Part shown: positions 34,699 through 43,074 of the stretch, in pieces
Layout of the letters: the number at the start of each line of letters is the position of its first letter
How positions within the stretch are numbered: position 1 is the first letter of the stretch
Assembly (NCBI GenBank): GCA_963699225.1
Contig: OY969423.1
Coordinates: forward strand, 1,674,001-1,738,000
Length of the DNA stretch: 64,000 nt
Direction: 5' to 3'
DNA from: VRUE01 sp963699225
GTDB taxonomy: Bacteria > Actinomycetota > Thermoleophilia > Solirubrobacterales > 70-9
The notes under the pieces: generated by a model
The model's input: only the letters and a program-made list of their open reading frames with translations
Told to the model about the DNA's origin: nothing
Databases searched by the model: none
Position numbers and translations under genes: made by a program

Positions 34699-35118
34699 AT
34701 GACGACCAAGATCAATAAGTCAGACGCCGAGTGGCGCGAGCAGCTGACTCCCGAGCAGTACGAGGTAACCCGTAAGGGAGGCACCGAGCGCGCCTTCACC
34801 GGACCCTACGTCGACGAGAAGACCGCCGGCATGTACCACTGCGTCGGCTGCGGCACCGAGCTCTTCTCCTCGGACACCAAGTTCGACTCCGGCACCGGCT
34901 GGCCCAGCTTCACCGAGCCGGCCAACCTCGAGCACGTCGAGCTGCGTCCCGACAACAGCCTCTTCATGCGTCGCACCGAGGTCGTCTGCAAGCACTGCGA
35001 CGCCCACCTCGGCCACGTCTTCGACGACGGCCCGGCCGACAAGGGCGGCCAGCGCTACTGCATCAACGGCTGCGCGCTGGAGCTGAAGCCAGCCGCGGAG
35101 GCTGACTCGGACTCATAA
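34699..35118 (+). CDS. msrB: Peptide-methionine (R)-S-oxide reductase
   Basis: 139 residues from ATG 34699 with GAAAGGAG upstream. Two CxxC zinc pairs (CVGC, CKHC), GTGWPSF, HLGHVFDDGP, and RYCINGCALEL with the catalytic Cys. It repairs methionine R-sulfoxide. The short upstream open frame is palindrome-derived and is left out. Confidence 0.95.
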   Translation: MTTKINKSDAEWREQLTPEQYEVTRKGGTERAFTGPYVDEKTAGMYHCVGCGTELFSSDTKFDSGTGWPSFTEPANLEHVELRPDNSLFMRRTEVVCKHCDAHLGHVFDDGPADKGGQRYCINGCALELKPAAEADSDS

Positions 35119-35128
35119 GCGGCAGGGC

Positions 35129-35779
35129 TCAGGCCTTGCCGCCGGCGCCGAGGTAGCTGAACTTCACGGCGAGAGCGACCGCCTCGGTGCGGGTGTCGAC
35201 CTCGAGCTTGGCGATCGCGTTGCGCACGTGGGTGTGCACGGTCGCTGGGCTGAGCTGCAGCCGCTCGGCGATCTCTTTGACCCGCAGGCCCTCGGCCAGC
35301 AGCTCGAGGATCTGGCGCTCGCGCGGCGAGAGCTCGAGCAGCTTCTCGACCTCGGAAGGCTTGCCGCCGGCGAAATCGCCGCCGAGGAAGGTGCCGCCAC
35401 CGGTCACCGCTTTGACCGCGCGGGCGATGTCCTCGGCCGGCGCCGACTTGAGCACGTAGCCGGAGGCTCCGGCGCGCAGGGCGAGCGCCAGCAGGTCGGG
35501 CTGGGCGTGGGCCGTGAAGATGATCACTTTGGTCCGTGGCCGGACCTTGAGGACCTCCTTGGTCGCCTCGATCCCGTCGCGCTTGGGCAGCTCGACGTCG
35601 ATGATCAGGACGTCCGGCTCGAGCTCCTTGACGACGTCGACCACGTCGCGGCCGTTTCCGGCCTCGCCGACGATCTCGACAATGCTCGAATTGGCCATGC
35701 GGGACTTGATCGCCTCGCGGACGATCTCATGGTCATCACAAAGGACGACGCGCTTAGCGTCCCGTACGCCGGTGCTCAT
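35129..35779 (-). CDS. NarL/LuxR-family response regulator
   Basis: 216 residues. The receiver has DDHEIVREAI and phospho-Asp61 in VLIIDVELPKRDG. The C-terminal HTH reads LSPRERQILELLAEGLRVKEIAERLQLS and VHTHVRNAIAKL. No kinase is adjacent. It overlaps serS by 4 bp (ATGA), unusual company for a tRNA synthetase. Confidence 0.93.
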   Translation of the reverse strand: MSTGVRDAKRVVLCDDHEIVREAIKSRMANSSIVEIVGEAGNGRDVVDVVKELEPDVLIIDVELPKRDGIEATKEVLKVRPRTKVIIFTAHAQPDLLALALRAGASGYVLKSAPAEDIARAVKAVTGGGTFLGGDFAGGKPSEVEKLLELSPRERQILELLAEGLRVKEIAERLQLSPATVHTHVRNAIAKLEVDTRTEAVALAVKFSYLGAGGKA

Positions 35780-37047
35780 ACCGGTCCAATCCTCTCAGGC
35801 GCACCATAAGAATGCAGAATAGTGGGTAGCGTGAACCCACCTTCCCGCTCCTGCCGATTCTCAATCAGGGCGATCATCGTGCGCCCGACCGCGACCGCGG
35901 TGCCGTTGAGCGTGTGGACGACCTCTGGGGCCTCGTCTTCATTCGGCCGGTATCGGCAGGCGAGGCGCCGGGCCTGATAGTCGGTCGTATTCGAGCATGA
36001 AGTGAGCTCGCGGTAGCGACCCTGGCTGGGGATCCAGGCCTCGCAGTCGTACTTCTTGGCCGCTGGCGCGCCGAGGTCGCCGGCGGCGACGTTGACGACG
36101 CGGTAGGGAATCTCCAGCTCGGCGAGGATGCGCTCCTCGATCGCCAGCAGGCGCTCGTGCTCTTCGGCCGATTTCGACGGCTCGACGAACGAGAACATCT
36201 CGACCTTGTCGAACTGGTGGACGCGGAAGATGCCGCGGGTGTCGCGGCCGCCGGCGCCGGCCTCGCGACGAAAGCAGGGCGAGAAGCCTGCGTAGCGGAT
36301 CGGAAGCTGGTCGGCGGCGAGGATCTCATCGGCGTGCAGGGCGGCCAGCGGCACCTCCGAGGTGCCGACGAGAAAGAGCTCGTCCTTGGGCACCTCATAG
36401 ATCTGGTCGCGATCGCCGGGCAGGAAGCCGGTACCGATGAGCGCCTCTTCGCGGACCAGGACCGGGGGAATGACCGGCTCGTGGCCCTCCTCGCGGACCA
36501 GGTCGAGGGCGAAGCGGACCAGCGCCAGCTCGAGCAGGACGAGATCGCCCTTGAGATAAGCGAAGCGCGAGCCAGAGACGCGGGCGCCGGCCTCCATGTC
36601 GATCAGGTCGAGCTCCGAGCCGATCTCGAGGTGATCGCGCGGCTCGAAGTCGAAGCTCGTCCGCTCGCCCTCCTCGCGCAGGACGACCGCGTCCTCCTCG
36701 GTCATTCCTTCGGGGGCGTCGGCGTCGGGCAGGTTGGGCAGAGCCGTGGCGACCCGCTGCAGGTCGGCGTCGACCTGCTCGAGCTCGGCCTTGCCGGACT
36801 CGATCTCCTGCTTCAGCTCAGCCACCGCCGCCATCTCCTTACCCGCCTCCTCCCCACGCTGCTTGGCCTCGCCGATCTGTTTGGAGATCGTCTTGCGCTC
36901 GGCCTGGGCGCCCTCGATCCGCGGCAGCAGCTCGCGGCGGCGGGCGTCTAGCGCGAGCAGCTCGTCGACCTGCGCCGCGGCGCCGCGGCGCGCGAGCGCC
37001 GCCTTGACCCGCTCAGGGTCGGAGCGGATCAGCTTCAGGTCAAGCAT
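35776..37047 (-). CDS. serS: Seryl-tRNA synthetase
   Basis: 423 residues. An N-terminal coiled-coil arm (about 25-105) precedes the class II core. Motif 2 region FSPCFRREAGAGGRDTRGIFRVHQF and motif 3 GTAVAVGRTMIALIENRQ are intact, as is the SCSNTTDYQARR serine site. It charges tRNA-Ser. Its stop overlaps the start of the response regulator. Confidence 0.96.
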   Translation of the reverse strand: MLDLKLIRSDPERVKAALARRGAAAQVDELLALDARRRELLPRIEGAQAERKTISKQIGEAKQRGEEAGKEMAAVAELKQEIESGKAELEQVDADLQRVATALPNLPDADAPEGMTEEDAVVLREEGERTSFDFEPRDHLEIGSELDLIDMEAGARVSGSRFAYLKGDLVLLELALVRFALDLVREEGHEPVIPPVLVREEALIGTGFLPGDRDQIYEVPKDELFLVGTSEVPLAALHADEILAADQLPIRYAGFSPCFRREAGAGGRDTRGIFRVHQFDKVEMFSFVEPSKSAEEHERLLAIEERILAELEIPYRVVNVAAGDLGAPAAKKYDCEAWIPSQGRYRELTSCSNTTDYQARRLACRYRPNEDEAPEVVHTLNGTAVAVGRTMIALIENRQEREGGFTLPTILHSYGAPERIGPV

Positions 37048-37059
37048 TGCCCGTGAAGA

Positions 37060-37458
37060 TTAGGGCGAGGTCTCGCCGGGGCGAGGGGATTCGACGGCTT
37101 CTTCGCCGGCGTACTTGGCGACAAAGTGCGCGACGGCTTCCGCTTCTTTGCCGACGACGATGTTCTGGGGCATGATCGCGCCGGAGAAACCGCCGTTCTG
37201 AATCGCGAAGAGAGCGTCTTCATATGTCTCGGTTCGCTGATTGAGGTTCGGACCCTGCGTGCGCAGGCCGCGATTGCCGCTGCCCTGGGTGCCGGCGGCA
37301 CTGAGCGTGTGGCAACCGGAGCAGTGCGTGGCAAAGAGAACGGCCCCTTCATGATTGGGGTCGCTCTTGGAGACCGAGACGCCTTCTTCGCCGAAGCCGC
37401 AGGCGGCAAGCCCGAAGGCGGCGAGGATAGCCATGGCTGTAATCAGTGCCGGACGCAC
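37060..37458 (-). CDS. Lipoprotein cytochrome c (class I, single heme)
   Basis: About 132 residues from GTG 37458 (an ATG at 37434 and one at 37545 also exist). MRPALITAMAILAAFGLAAC is a lipoprotein signal with lipobox LAAC. Heme motif CSGCH and a distal Met in GAIMPQN are present. It is an outside-facing, membrane-tethered electron carrier. The gene is 12 bp from serS and divergent from the flavin reductase. Confidence 0.88.
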   Translation of the reverse strand: MRPALITAMAILAAFGLAACGFGEEGVSVSKSDPNHEGAVLFATHCSGCHTLSAAGTQGSGNRGLRTQGPNLNQRTETYEDALFAIQNGGFSGAIMPQNIVVGKEAEAVAHFVAKYAGEEAVESPRPGETSP

Positions 37459-37502
37459 GCGGCGCGCATCATATTGTCTTGACCCGATCACGCTCTTCGA
37501 CC

Positions 37503-37979
37503 ATGCCAACGCCTGATCCAGCCCGCTTTCGCGCCGCCATGGCAATGCTGCCGACCGGCGTCACGATCGTCAGCGCTGCCGGGCCCGAGGGACCGGCCGG
37601 AGCGACCGCCAATGCGGTGAGCTCGCTCTCGATCGAGCCGATGCTGATGCTGGCCTGTCTCGACCGCGGCTCGCGCACGCTGCTCGCGGTTCAGGCCGCC
37701 AATCACTTCGGCATCAGCGTCCTGCACGACGGCCAGGAGTCGATCGCTCGCGCCTTTGCCACCAAGGCCCCGGTGGCCGAGAAGTGGGATGGGGTTGCCT
37801 GGAGCGAGCGTGGTGGCATCCCGGCGATCGACGACTCCCTCGCCTGGATTGCCTGCGAGCTGCGCGACGTGGTTGCCGCTGGCGACCACGTGATCGTCAC
37901 TGGCGAGGTCCGCGACCTGGCTAGTGGCGAGGGTGACCCGCTGGTCTTCCACGGCGGCGAGTACCGGCCGCTGGGCTAA
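37503..37979 (+). CDS. Flavin reductase-like (FMN-binding split barrel) protein
   Basis: 158 residues from ATG 37503. RFRAAMAMLPTGVTIVSAAG, GATANAVSSLSIEPMLMLACLD, NHFGISVLHDGQE and GEYRPLG fit the flavin reductase domain that supplies reduced FMN to monooxygenases. No monooxygenase is adjacent. A hairpin follows directly after the stop. Confidence 0.9.
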   Translation: MPTPDPARFRAAMAMLPTGVTIVSAAGPEGPAGATANAVSSLSIEPMLMLACLDRGSRTLLAVQAANHFGISVLHDGQESIARAFATKAPVAEKWDGVAWSERGGIPAIDDSLAWIACELRDVVAAGDHVIVTGEVRDLASGEGDPLVFHGGEYRPLG

Positions 37980-38018
37980 TTGGCGCCTTGGTGGCGATAT
38001 GCGCCACTAAAGCGCCAA
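37980..38018. terminator. 17-bp hairpin after the flavin reductase gene
   Basis: Arms 37980-37996 (TTGGCGCCTTGGTGGCG) and 38002-38018 pair with one mismatch and one G-U around a 5-nt loop. It starts on the base after the TAA stop and ends 19 nt before the next start. Confidence 0.6.
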
Positions 38019-38037
38019 CCGTTGACACAATCGAGCG

Positions 38038-38478
38038 ATGGTCGCCAAGTTCCAAGAGCCGGGCTGGTTCACGAAGCACATCTTCAACCCCTTCATCGCC
38101 GGGCTGAGCCGGATTGGCCTCAGCGTCGCCGGCTCGCGGGTGCTCGAAGTCAAGGGCCGCAAGAGCGGCGAGTGGCGGCAGACCCCGGTCAACCCGTTGA
38201 GCTTCGAGGGCGGCAAGTACCTGGTCGCGCCGCGCGGGCACACCCAGTGGGTGCGCAACCTGCGGGTCAGCGGCGAGGGCCGCCTGGTCGGTCGCCGCAC
38301 CGAGACCTTCACTGCAACGGAGCTCCACGACGAGGAGAAGCCCGCCCTGCTGCGCGCCTACCTGAAGAAGTGGAAATGGGAGGTCGGGGCATTCTTCGAC
38401 GGCGTCGATGCCGACGCTCCCGAAGCCGAGCTACAGCGGATCGCCCCGGATCACCCGGTCTTCCGCATCTCGAGCTAG
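38038..38478 (+). CDS. Deazaflavin (F420)-dependent nitroreductase-family protein
   Basis: 146 residues. GRKSGEWRQTPVNPLSFEGGKYLVAPRG and WVRNLRVSGEGRL match the Ddn/DUF385 split-barrel family. These use F420H2, a cofactor common in actinobacteria. Substrate unknown. The gene is flanked by a hairpin upstream and a DUF4383-like membrane gene downstream. Confidence 0.88.
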   Translation: MVAKFQEPGWFTKHIFNPFIAGLSRIGLSVAGSRVLEVKGRKSGEWRQTPVNPLSFEGGKYLVAPRGHTQWVRNLRVSGEGRLVGRRTETFTATELHDEEKPALLRAYLKKWKWEVGAFFDGVDADAPEAELQRIAPDHPVFRISS

Positions 38479-38514
38479 ACCTTTAAAGCCGCGTCGCGAG
38501 TACGCTTTGCATCG

Positions 38515-38937
38515 ATGGAGGCGGCAACCGCGCCACGTTCGCAGTGGACGTTCGCCCAGTGGGGCATCGTCGTGCTCGCTGTCGTGCAGCTCACCTGGGC
38601 CCTGGCCGGATTGATCGCCGAACCAAGCTTCCACTTCGGCGACGGCGCGCCAACCCAACGGGTGCTCGGCGTCGACTTCAACGGCGTCCACGCCCTCTCC
38701 GGTCTCCTCCTCTTCGGCCCCGCCTTCTTCTTCGCCCTGAAGCCGCGCTGGGCAGTCCTCTACGCGATCTACGTCGCCGTCGCCTTGATCCTCACCGGCT
38801 TCTGGGCGATCTGGTCAACCAGCCCAGCCGGCATCTTCACCTTCCCCAACAACAACGCCGACGCGATCCTTCACATCACCACCGGCGTCCTCTTCGCCCT
38901 CGTCGCCGCGATCCAGCTCGGCCTCGACCGACGCTAG
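38515..38937 (+). CDS. DUF4383-like four-helix membrane protein
   Basis: 140 residues with helices at about 15-34, 58-76, 81-102 and 114-134. The loop VDFNGVHALSGLL and the NNADAILHITTGVLFAL segment recall DUF4383 proteins. Function unknown. It is convergent with the membrane gene at 39104-39556, with two palindromes in between. Confidence 0.72.
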   Translation: MEAATAPRSQWTFAQWGIVVLAVVQLTWALAGLIAEPSFHFGDGAPTQRVLGVDFNGVHALSGLLLFGPAFFFALKPRWAVLYAIYVAVALILTGFWAIWSTSPAGIFTFPNNNADAILHITTGVLFALVAAIQLGLDRR

Positions 38938-38976
38938 CTAACGCGCCAAGACTCGTCCTCGCGCGAAACGTCCCAG

Positions 38977-38994
38977 CGAACCAGTGCTGGTTCG
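38977..38994. repeat. Short perfect palindrome
   Basis: CGAACCAG-TG-CTGGTTCG: 8-bp arms, 2-nt centre, between convergent genes. Possibly a terminator. Confidence 0.5.
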
Positions 38995-39011
38995 AACTTC
39001 ACCCTCACGTA

Positions 39012-39089
39012 GGGAGGATCAGGTGCCCCTCCCAAAACACTCCAGCGAGGCTCCTGCCGAGCGTTTTGGGAGGGGTGCCTGATCCTCCC
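39012..39089. repeat. Long palindromic element, type A, intergenic copy with 24-nt core
   Basis: Arms 39012-39038 and 39063-39089 (27 bp; two G-U pairs, otherwise perfect; inner ends CCCAAAAC / GTTTTGGG). The 24-nt centre contains CCAGCGAGGCTCCTGCCGAG and is identical to that in nuoG (46508-46531), though the outer arms are unrelated. It lies between convergent genes, where it could also serve as a two-way terminator. CAGCGCGAAGGCG just after it resembles the centre of other copies. Confidence 0.88.
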
Positions 39090-39103
39090 AGCGCGAAGGC
39101 GAG

Positions 39104-39556
39104 TTAAAAAGCGCCGCTGGTCCCTGCCGCCCTCAACGCGAGGAAGAGGATCACGCCGCAGCTGACGGCCATGATTCCCATCTCGCGGCGGACAATCGCC
39201 AGGGCCAGATCCTGCTGGGCGTCGGCGGGAAGCGCTTCGAAGTCGACGTCGCCCAGCTCGCGCTCGGCGGCGCCGGTGCGGGCGGCCTCGGCGATCAGGG
39301 AAACGAGCAGGGGCAGGATCCCGTAGAGGTAGTGGAGGCTGTCATCGGGTTTGTGGTTGGTGAAGACGAGCAGGCCGCCCAGCATCACCTGGATGAAGAC
39401 CGCGACCTGCGCGGCGCGCAGCAGCAGCCAGAAGGGAACCGAGGAGCGATCGCGCAGCCAAGCGATGCCGCCGAGGGCGAAGGCGACGAGGTTGAGCAGG
39501 ATGACGGCGCAACCGACGACTAGGTGAACGACCACCACGGATCTATTTCCTCCCAA
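39104..39556 (-). CDS. Hypothetical four-helix membrane protein divergent from nuo
   Basis: 150 residues with helices at about 8-32, 42-62, 72-90 and 127-145. The loop between helices 3 and 4 is acidic (ERELGDVDFEALPADAQQD). No family is recognised. It shares its promoter region with the nuo operon, which hints at coregulation only. Confidence 0.68.
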   Translation of the reverse strand: MGGNRSVVVVHLVVGCAVILLNLVAFALGGIAWLRDRSSVPFWLLLRAAQVAVFIQVMLGGLLVFTNHKPDDSLHYLYGILPLLVSLIAEAARTGAAERELGDVDFEALPADAQQDLALAIVRREMGIMAVSCGVILFLALRAAGTSGAF

Positions 39557-39596
39557 GAGGGTCGGGATTCGGCTTGCTGATGCGGAAAAGCACTAT

Positions 39597-39625
39597 GTAG
39601 CAATGTGTTACAAGGTCGGTATATA
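39597..39625. promoter_or_regulatory. Dyad and TATATA box upstream of nuoA
   Basis: GTAGCAATGTGTTAC (39597-39611) is a dyad with one mismatch, followed 9 nt later by TATATA (39620-39625), a plausible -10 for the plus-strand nuo operon. No convincing -35 was assigned. Confidence 0.35.
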
Positions 39626-39696
39626 ACTCGTCCTGCAGGCGGTGAGGCGGCGGCGACTGGCGCCCCGCACACGGCCCGCATAACTCCGATCTACCA

Positions 39697-40074
39697 GTGC
39701 TGAAGAGCTACCTGCCGATTCTCGTCTTTGCCTTCCTCGGCGTCACCGTTGGGGGGGCTTTCGCGATGCTCAATCACGTGATCGGTCCGAAGCGGCCGAA
39801 GCGGCCGACGGCGGCGAGCCTGCGCCAGTCCGAGCCGTATGAGTCCGGCATCCCGGTCGAGGCCTCGCACGGCCTGCGCTTCGGGGTCAGCTTCTACCTG
39901 ATCGCGATGCTTTTCATCCTCTTCGACATCGAGGTCGTCTTCCTCTATCCGATCGGGGTCATCCTCAAGGGCGCCGACAGCGTCTTCGTCCTGGGCGAGC
40001 TGGTCACCTTCATCGCCCTGCTGCTGGTCGCCTTTGTCTACGTCTGGCGCAAGGGGGCACTGGATTGGAAATAG
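39697..40074 (+). CDS. nuoA: NADH-quinone oxidoreductase subunit A
   Basis: 125 residues from GTG 39697; three membrane helices. SEPYESGIP, RFGVSFYLIAMLFILFDIEVVFLYP and VWRKGALDWK are hallmark sequences. It is part of the membrane arm near the quinone site. First gene of the 14-gene operon; overlaps or abuts nuoB. Confidence 0.96.
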   Translation: MLKSYLPILVFAFLGVTVGGAFAMLNHVIGPKRPKRPTAASLRQSEPYESGIPVEASHGLRFGVSFYLIAMLFILFDIEVVFLYPIGVILKGADSVFVLGELVTFIALLLVAFVYVWRKGALDWK

Positions 40075-40085
40075 AGCGACAGACG

Positions 40086-40736
40086 ATGCGCCAGCGCCAG
40101 CTGAGCGCCCGCGACATGCTGCGCGGCGACCTCGAGGGCGAGGAGCTCGAACGCTACGTCGAGGAGAAGGTCGTGCTGACCCGCCTCGACGAGATGCTCA
40201 ACTGGTCGCGGGCCAACTCACTCTTCCCGCTCTCCTTCGGCCTCGCCTGCTGCGCGATCGAGGGGATCCCGATGTCCGCCGTCACGGCGCGCTACGACAT
40301 CGCTCGCTTCGGCGCCGAGGCCGGGCGCGCCTCCCCGCGCCAGGCCGACTTCATCGTCCTCTCGGGCAGGGTCTCGATCAAGATGGCGCCGATCGTCCGC
40401 CGCCTCTACGACCAGATGCTGGAGCCGAAGTGGGCGATCTCGATGGGCGCCTGCTCCTCCAGCGGCGGCATGTTCTCCAACTACGCCGTGGTCCAGGGCG
40501 CCGACAAGTTCATGCCGATCGACGTGCACATCCCCGGCTGCCCGCCGCGGCCGGAGGCGGTGCTCTACGGCTTCACCAAGCTGCAGGAGAAGATCATGGG
40601 CAACGCCGATCAGGGCTGGCGCGCTCGCTACAACGCCGAGGGCACCGAGGAGTGGGCCCGCAGCGGTCCGCGCAGCGAACCGAGCGCGGAGTCAGCCGAG
40701 GCCTACCTCGCCGCCAGGGAGCTGCTCCGTGCCTGA
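40086..40736 (+). CDS. nuoB: NADH-quinone oxidoreductase subunit B
   Basis: 216 residues from ATG 40086; a TTG at 40065 overlapping nuoA is the alternative. N2 cluster ligands are in FGLACCAIE, GACSSSGGMF and PGCPPRPEA. It carries the terminal Fe-S cluster that reduces quinone. It ends with an acidic Ser/Ala-rich tail and overlaps nuoC by 8 bp. Confidence 0.96.
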   Translation: MRQRQLSARDMLRGDLEGEELERYVEEKVVLTRLDEMLNWSRANSLFPLSFGLACCAIEGIPMSAVTARYDIARFGAEAGRASPRQADFIVLSGRVSIKMAPIVRRLYDQMLEPKWAISMGACSSSGGMFSNYAVVQGADKFMPIDVHIPGCPPRPEAVLYGFTKLQEKIMGNADQGWRARYNAEGTEEWARSGPRSEPSAESAEAYLAARELLRA

Positions 40737-41259
40737 CGCTCCCGGCCTCGAGCTGATCCGCGGCGAGATCGAGGACGCGCAGCCCGGCGCCGTCCTCGAC
40801 GCCGGCTTCGAGCACGGTCGCGCCAGCCTGGCGATCGCTCCCGAGCACCTGCTCGCCGTGCTGACCTGGCTGGGCGAGTCGGCAGGCCACGAATACCGCT
40901 TCCTCTCCAGCCTGCACGCGGCCGACTACCTGCCGGCGGAGCCGCGCTTCGCGGTCCACTACGAGCTGCTGAATCGCGATCGGGTCGAGCGGATTCGCGT
41001 CAAGGCCCTGCTCGCCGACCCGGCGGCGAGCGGCAGCGAGCAGGCGCTGCCCGAAATCGACTCCTGCGTGGAGATGTTCCCCACCGCCAACTTCCAGGAG
41101 CGCGAGGTCTTCGACTTCTTCGGCATCGTCTTCAAGGGCCACCCAGACCTGACCCGGATCCTGCTGCCCGAGGACTACGTCGGCTGGCCGCAACGACGCG
41201 ACTTTCCGGTCGGCGGCGAGCCCGTCACCTTCACCTACAACGAAAAGAACTATGGCTGA
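40729..41259 (+). CDS. nuoC: NADH-quinone oxidoreductase subunit C
   Basis: 176 residues from GTG 40729. FPTANFQEREVFDFFGIVFKGHPDL and RRDFPVGGEPVTF-type ending identify the 30-kDa subunit. It is separate from nuoD, not fused as in enterobacteria. Overlaps both neighbours. Confidence 0.95.
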   Translation: MPDAPGLELIRGEIEDAQPGAVLDAGFEHGRASLAIAPEHLLAVLTWLGESAGHEYRFLSSLHAADYLPAEPRFAVHYELLNRDRVERIRVKALLADPAASGSEQALPEIDSCVEMFPTANFQEREVFDFFGIVFKGHPDLTRILLPEDYVGWPQRRDFPVGGEPVTFTYNEKNYG

Positions 41260-42448
41260 GCAGTTCCTGACCGAGGACCGCACCTCTGAGGTGATGACGG
41301 TCAACATGGGCCCGCACCATCCCGCCACGCACGGCGTGCTGCGGCTGGTCGTCGACCTCGAAGGCGAGGTCGTGCGCGACCTCAAACCGGTGATCGGTTA
41401 CGTCCACACCGGAATCGAAAAGTCCTGCGAGGACAAGAGCTACTGGAAGGTCATCCCCTTCGTCGAGCGGATGGACTATGTCTCCTTCTTCTTCCAGATG
41501 GAGGCCTACTGCGGCGCGGTCGAGCGGCTGGTCGGGCTGGAGATACCCGAGCGGGCCAAGCACCTGCGGGTGATCTTCCTCGAGCTCAACCGCATCCACT
41601 CCCACCTGGTCTGGCTGGGCACGACGGCGCTCGACCTCGGCGCGATCTCGATGCTCTGGTACTGCTTCCGCGAGCGCGACCGCATCCTCGACCTCTTCGA
41701 GATGGCAACCGGCCAGCGCATGCACACGCGCTACTTCCAGGTCGGCGGCGTGATCGAGGACATTCCGCTCGGCTTCGAGAAGAAGCTGCGCGAGTTCCTC
41801 ACCGACATGCCGGTGCGGGTCGAGCAGTACCAGGCGCTGCTGGACCGCAATGAGGTCTTCCTCTCGCGGACCAAGAACACCGGCATCGTCTCGCGCGAGC
41901 GGCTGCTGGAACTGGGCGTGACCGGGCCGCTGCTGCGCGCCAGCGGCGAGCCCTGGGACCTGCGCAAGGCCTTCGACTACCTCGCCTACCCCAAGTTCGA
42001 CTTCAAGGTGCCGGTCGGGACGATCGGCGACAACTACGACCGCTACCGGGTGCGCGTCGCCGAGATGGTCGAGTCGGTGCGGATCGTCGAACAGGCGCTC
42101 GACGGGCTTCCCGAAGGGCCGTTCATCGCCGACGACCGCAAGTACGTGCTGCCGCCGCGCTCGGAGCTCTCGACCTCGATGGAGTCGCTGATCCACCACT
42201 TCAAGCTCGTCACCGAGGGCTACCGAGTCGGGCCGGGCGAGATGTACTACGCGATCGAGAGCCCGCGCGGCGAGCTCGGCTGCTTCGTTCTCGCCGACGG
42301 CTCGGCGAAGCCGGCGCGGGTCCACTTCCGCGACCCCTCCTTCGTCAACCTGCAGGCCTTCAAGGACATGTCGATGGGCAGCTACATCGCCGACATGATC
42401 TGCAGCCTCGGCATGCTCGACCCGATCCTGGGAGGTGTCGACCGGTGA
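41252..42448 (+). CDS. nuoD: NADH-quinone oxidoreductase subunit D
   Basis: 398 residues. NMGPHHPATHGVLRLVVDLEG holds the quinone-site His; GYVHTGIEK, FFFQMEAYC and the C-terminal MLDPILGGVDR are typical. It forms the quinone cavity with NuoB. Confidence 0.97.
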   Translation: MAEQFLTEDRTSEVMTVNMGPHHPATHGVLRLVVDLEGEVVRDLKPVIGYVHTGIEKSCEDKSYWKVIPFVERMDYVSFFFQMEAYCGAVERLVGLEIPERAKHLRVIFLELNRIHSHLVWLGTTALDLGAISMLWYCFRERDRILDLFEMATGQRMHTRYFQVGGVIEDIPLGFEKKLREFLTDMPVRVEQYQALLDRNEVFLSRTKNTGIVSRERLLELGVTGPLLRASGEPWDLRKAFDYLAYPKFDFKVPVGTIGDNYDRYRVRVAEMVESVRIVEQALDGLPEGPFIADDRKYVLPPRSELSTSMESLIHHFKLVTEGYRVGPGEMYYAIESPRGELGCFVLADGSAKPARVHFRDPSFVNLQAFKDMSMGSYIADMICSLGMLDPILGGVDR

Positions 42449-43074
42449 GCCCCGTCGACGGCTTCGGCATCAACAACCCCGAGCTGCCGGTGGACCGCGC
42501 CGTCAGCGAGGGCCGCGTCCCTGACCGCACGCCCGAGCGGGTCCCCGAGCTGCACGAGGTCGACTGCCCGGCCGATCTGCAGAAGCGGATCGAAGAGCTG
42601 ATGTCGCGCTACCCGGACCGCAAATCGGCCTCGATCCCAGCGCTCTGGGCGGTGCAGCGGCTCTACGGCTGGTGCACGCCGGAGGGAATCCGCCAGGCCG
42701 CCGCGGTGATGCGGGTGACGCCGGCCTACCTGGAGTCGGTGGCGAGCTTCTACGACCTCCTGCACACCGATCCGGTCGGCATCCACAAGGTCGCGGTCTG
42801 CACCAACATCAGCTGCTGGATGCGCGGCGGCGACGAGCTGCTCGAGGCCTTCAAGGCCGCGGCCGGTGAGGACGACGAGCGCTTCTTCGTCACCGGCTTC
42901 GAGTGCCTCGGCGCCTGCGACATCGCGCCGATGGCCTCGATCGACGAGCGCTACTTCGGCCCACTCGAGGCGGCCGAGGCGCAAACCGCGATCGAGCAGC
43001 TGCGCGACGGCGCCGAGGTGCTGCCCGAGAAGGCGCTGGAGAAGCGCCCGCTGCCGGGAGGGCCCGATGCCTGA
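42445..43074 (+). CDS. nuoE: NADH-quinone oxidoreductase subunit E
   Basis: 209 residues, GTG start (GTGA overlap with nuoD). The thioredoxin-like 2Fe-2S ligands are Cys in CTNISC and in ECLGACDIAPM. The first 45 residues are an extra N-terminal extension. It belongs to the NADH-dehydrogenase module. Confidence 0.95.
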   Translation: MSPVDGFGINNPELPVDRAVSEGRVPDRTPERVPELHEVDCPADLQKRIEELMSRYPDRKSASIPALWAVQRLYGWCTPEGIRQAAAVMRVTPAYLESVASFYDLLHTDPVGIHKVAVCTNISCWMRGGDELLEAFKAAAGEDDERFFVTGFECLGACDIAPMASIDERYFGPLEAAEAQTAIEQLRDGAEVLPEKALEKRPLPGGPDA

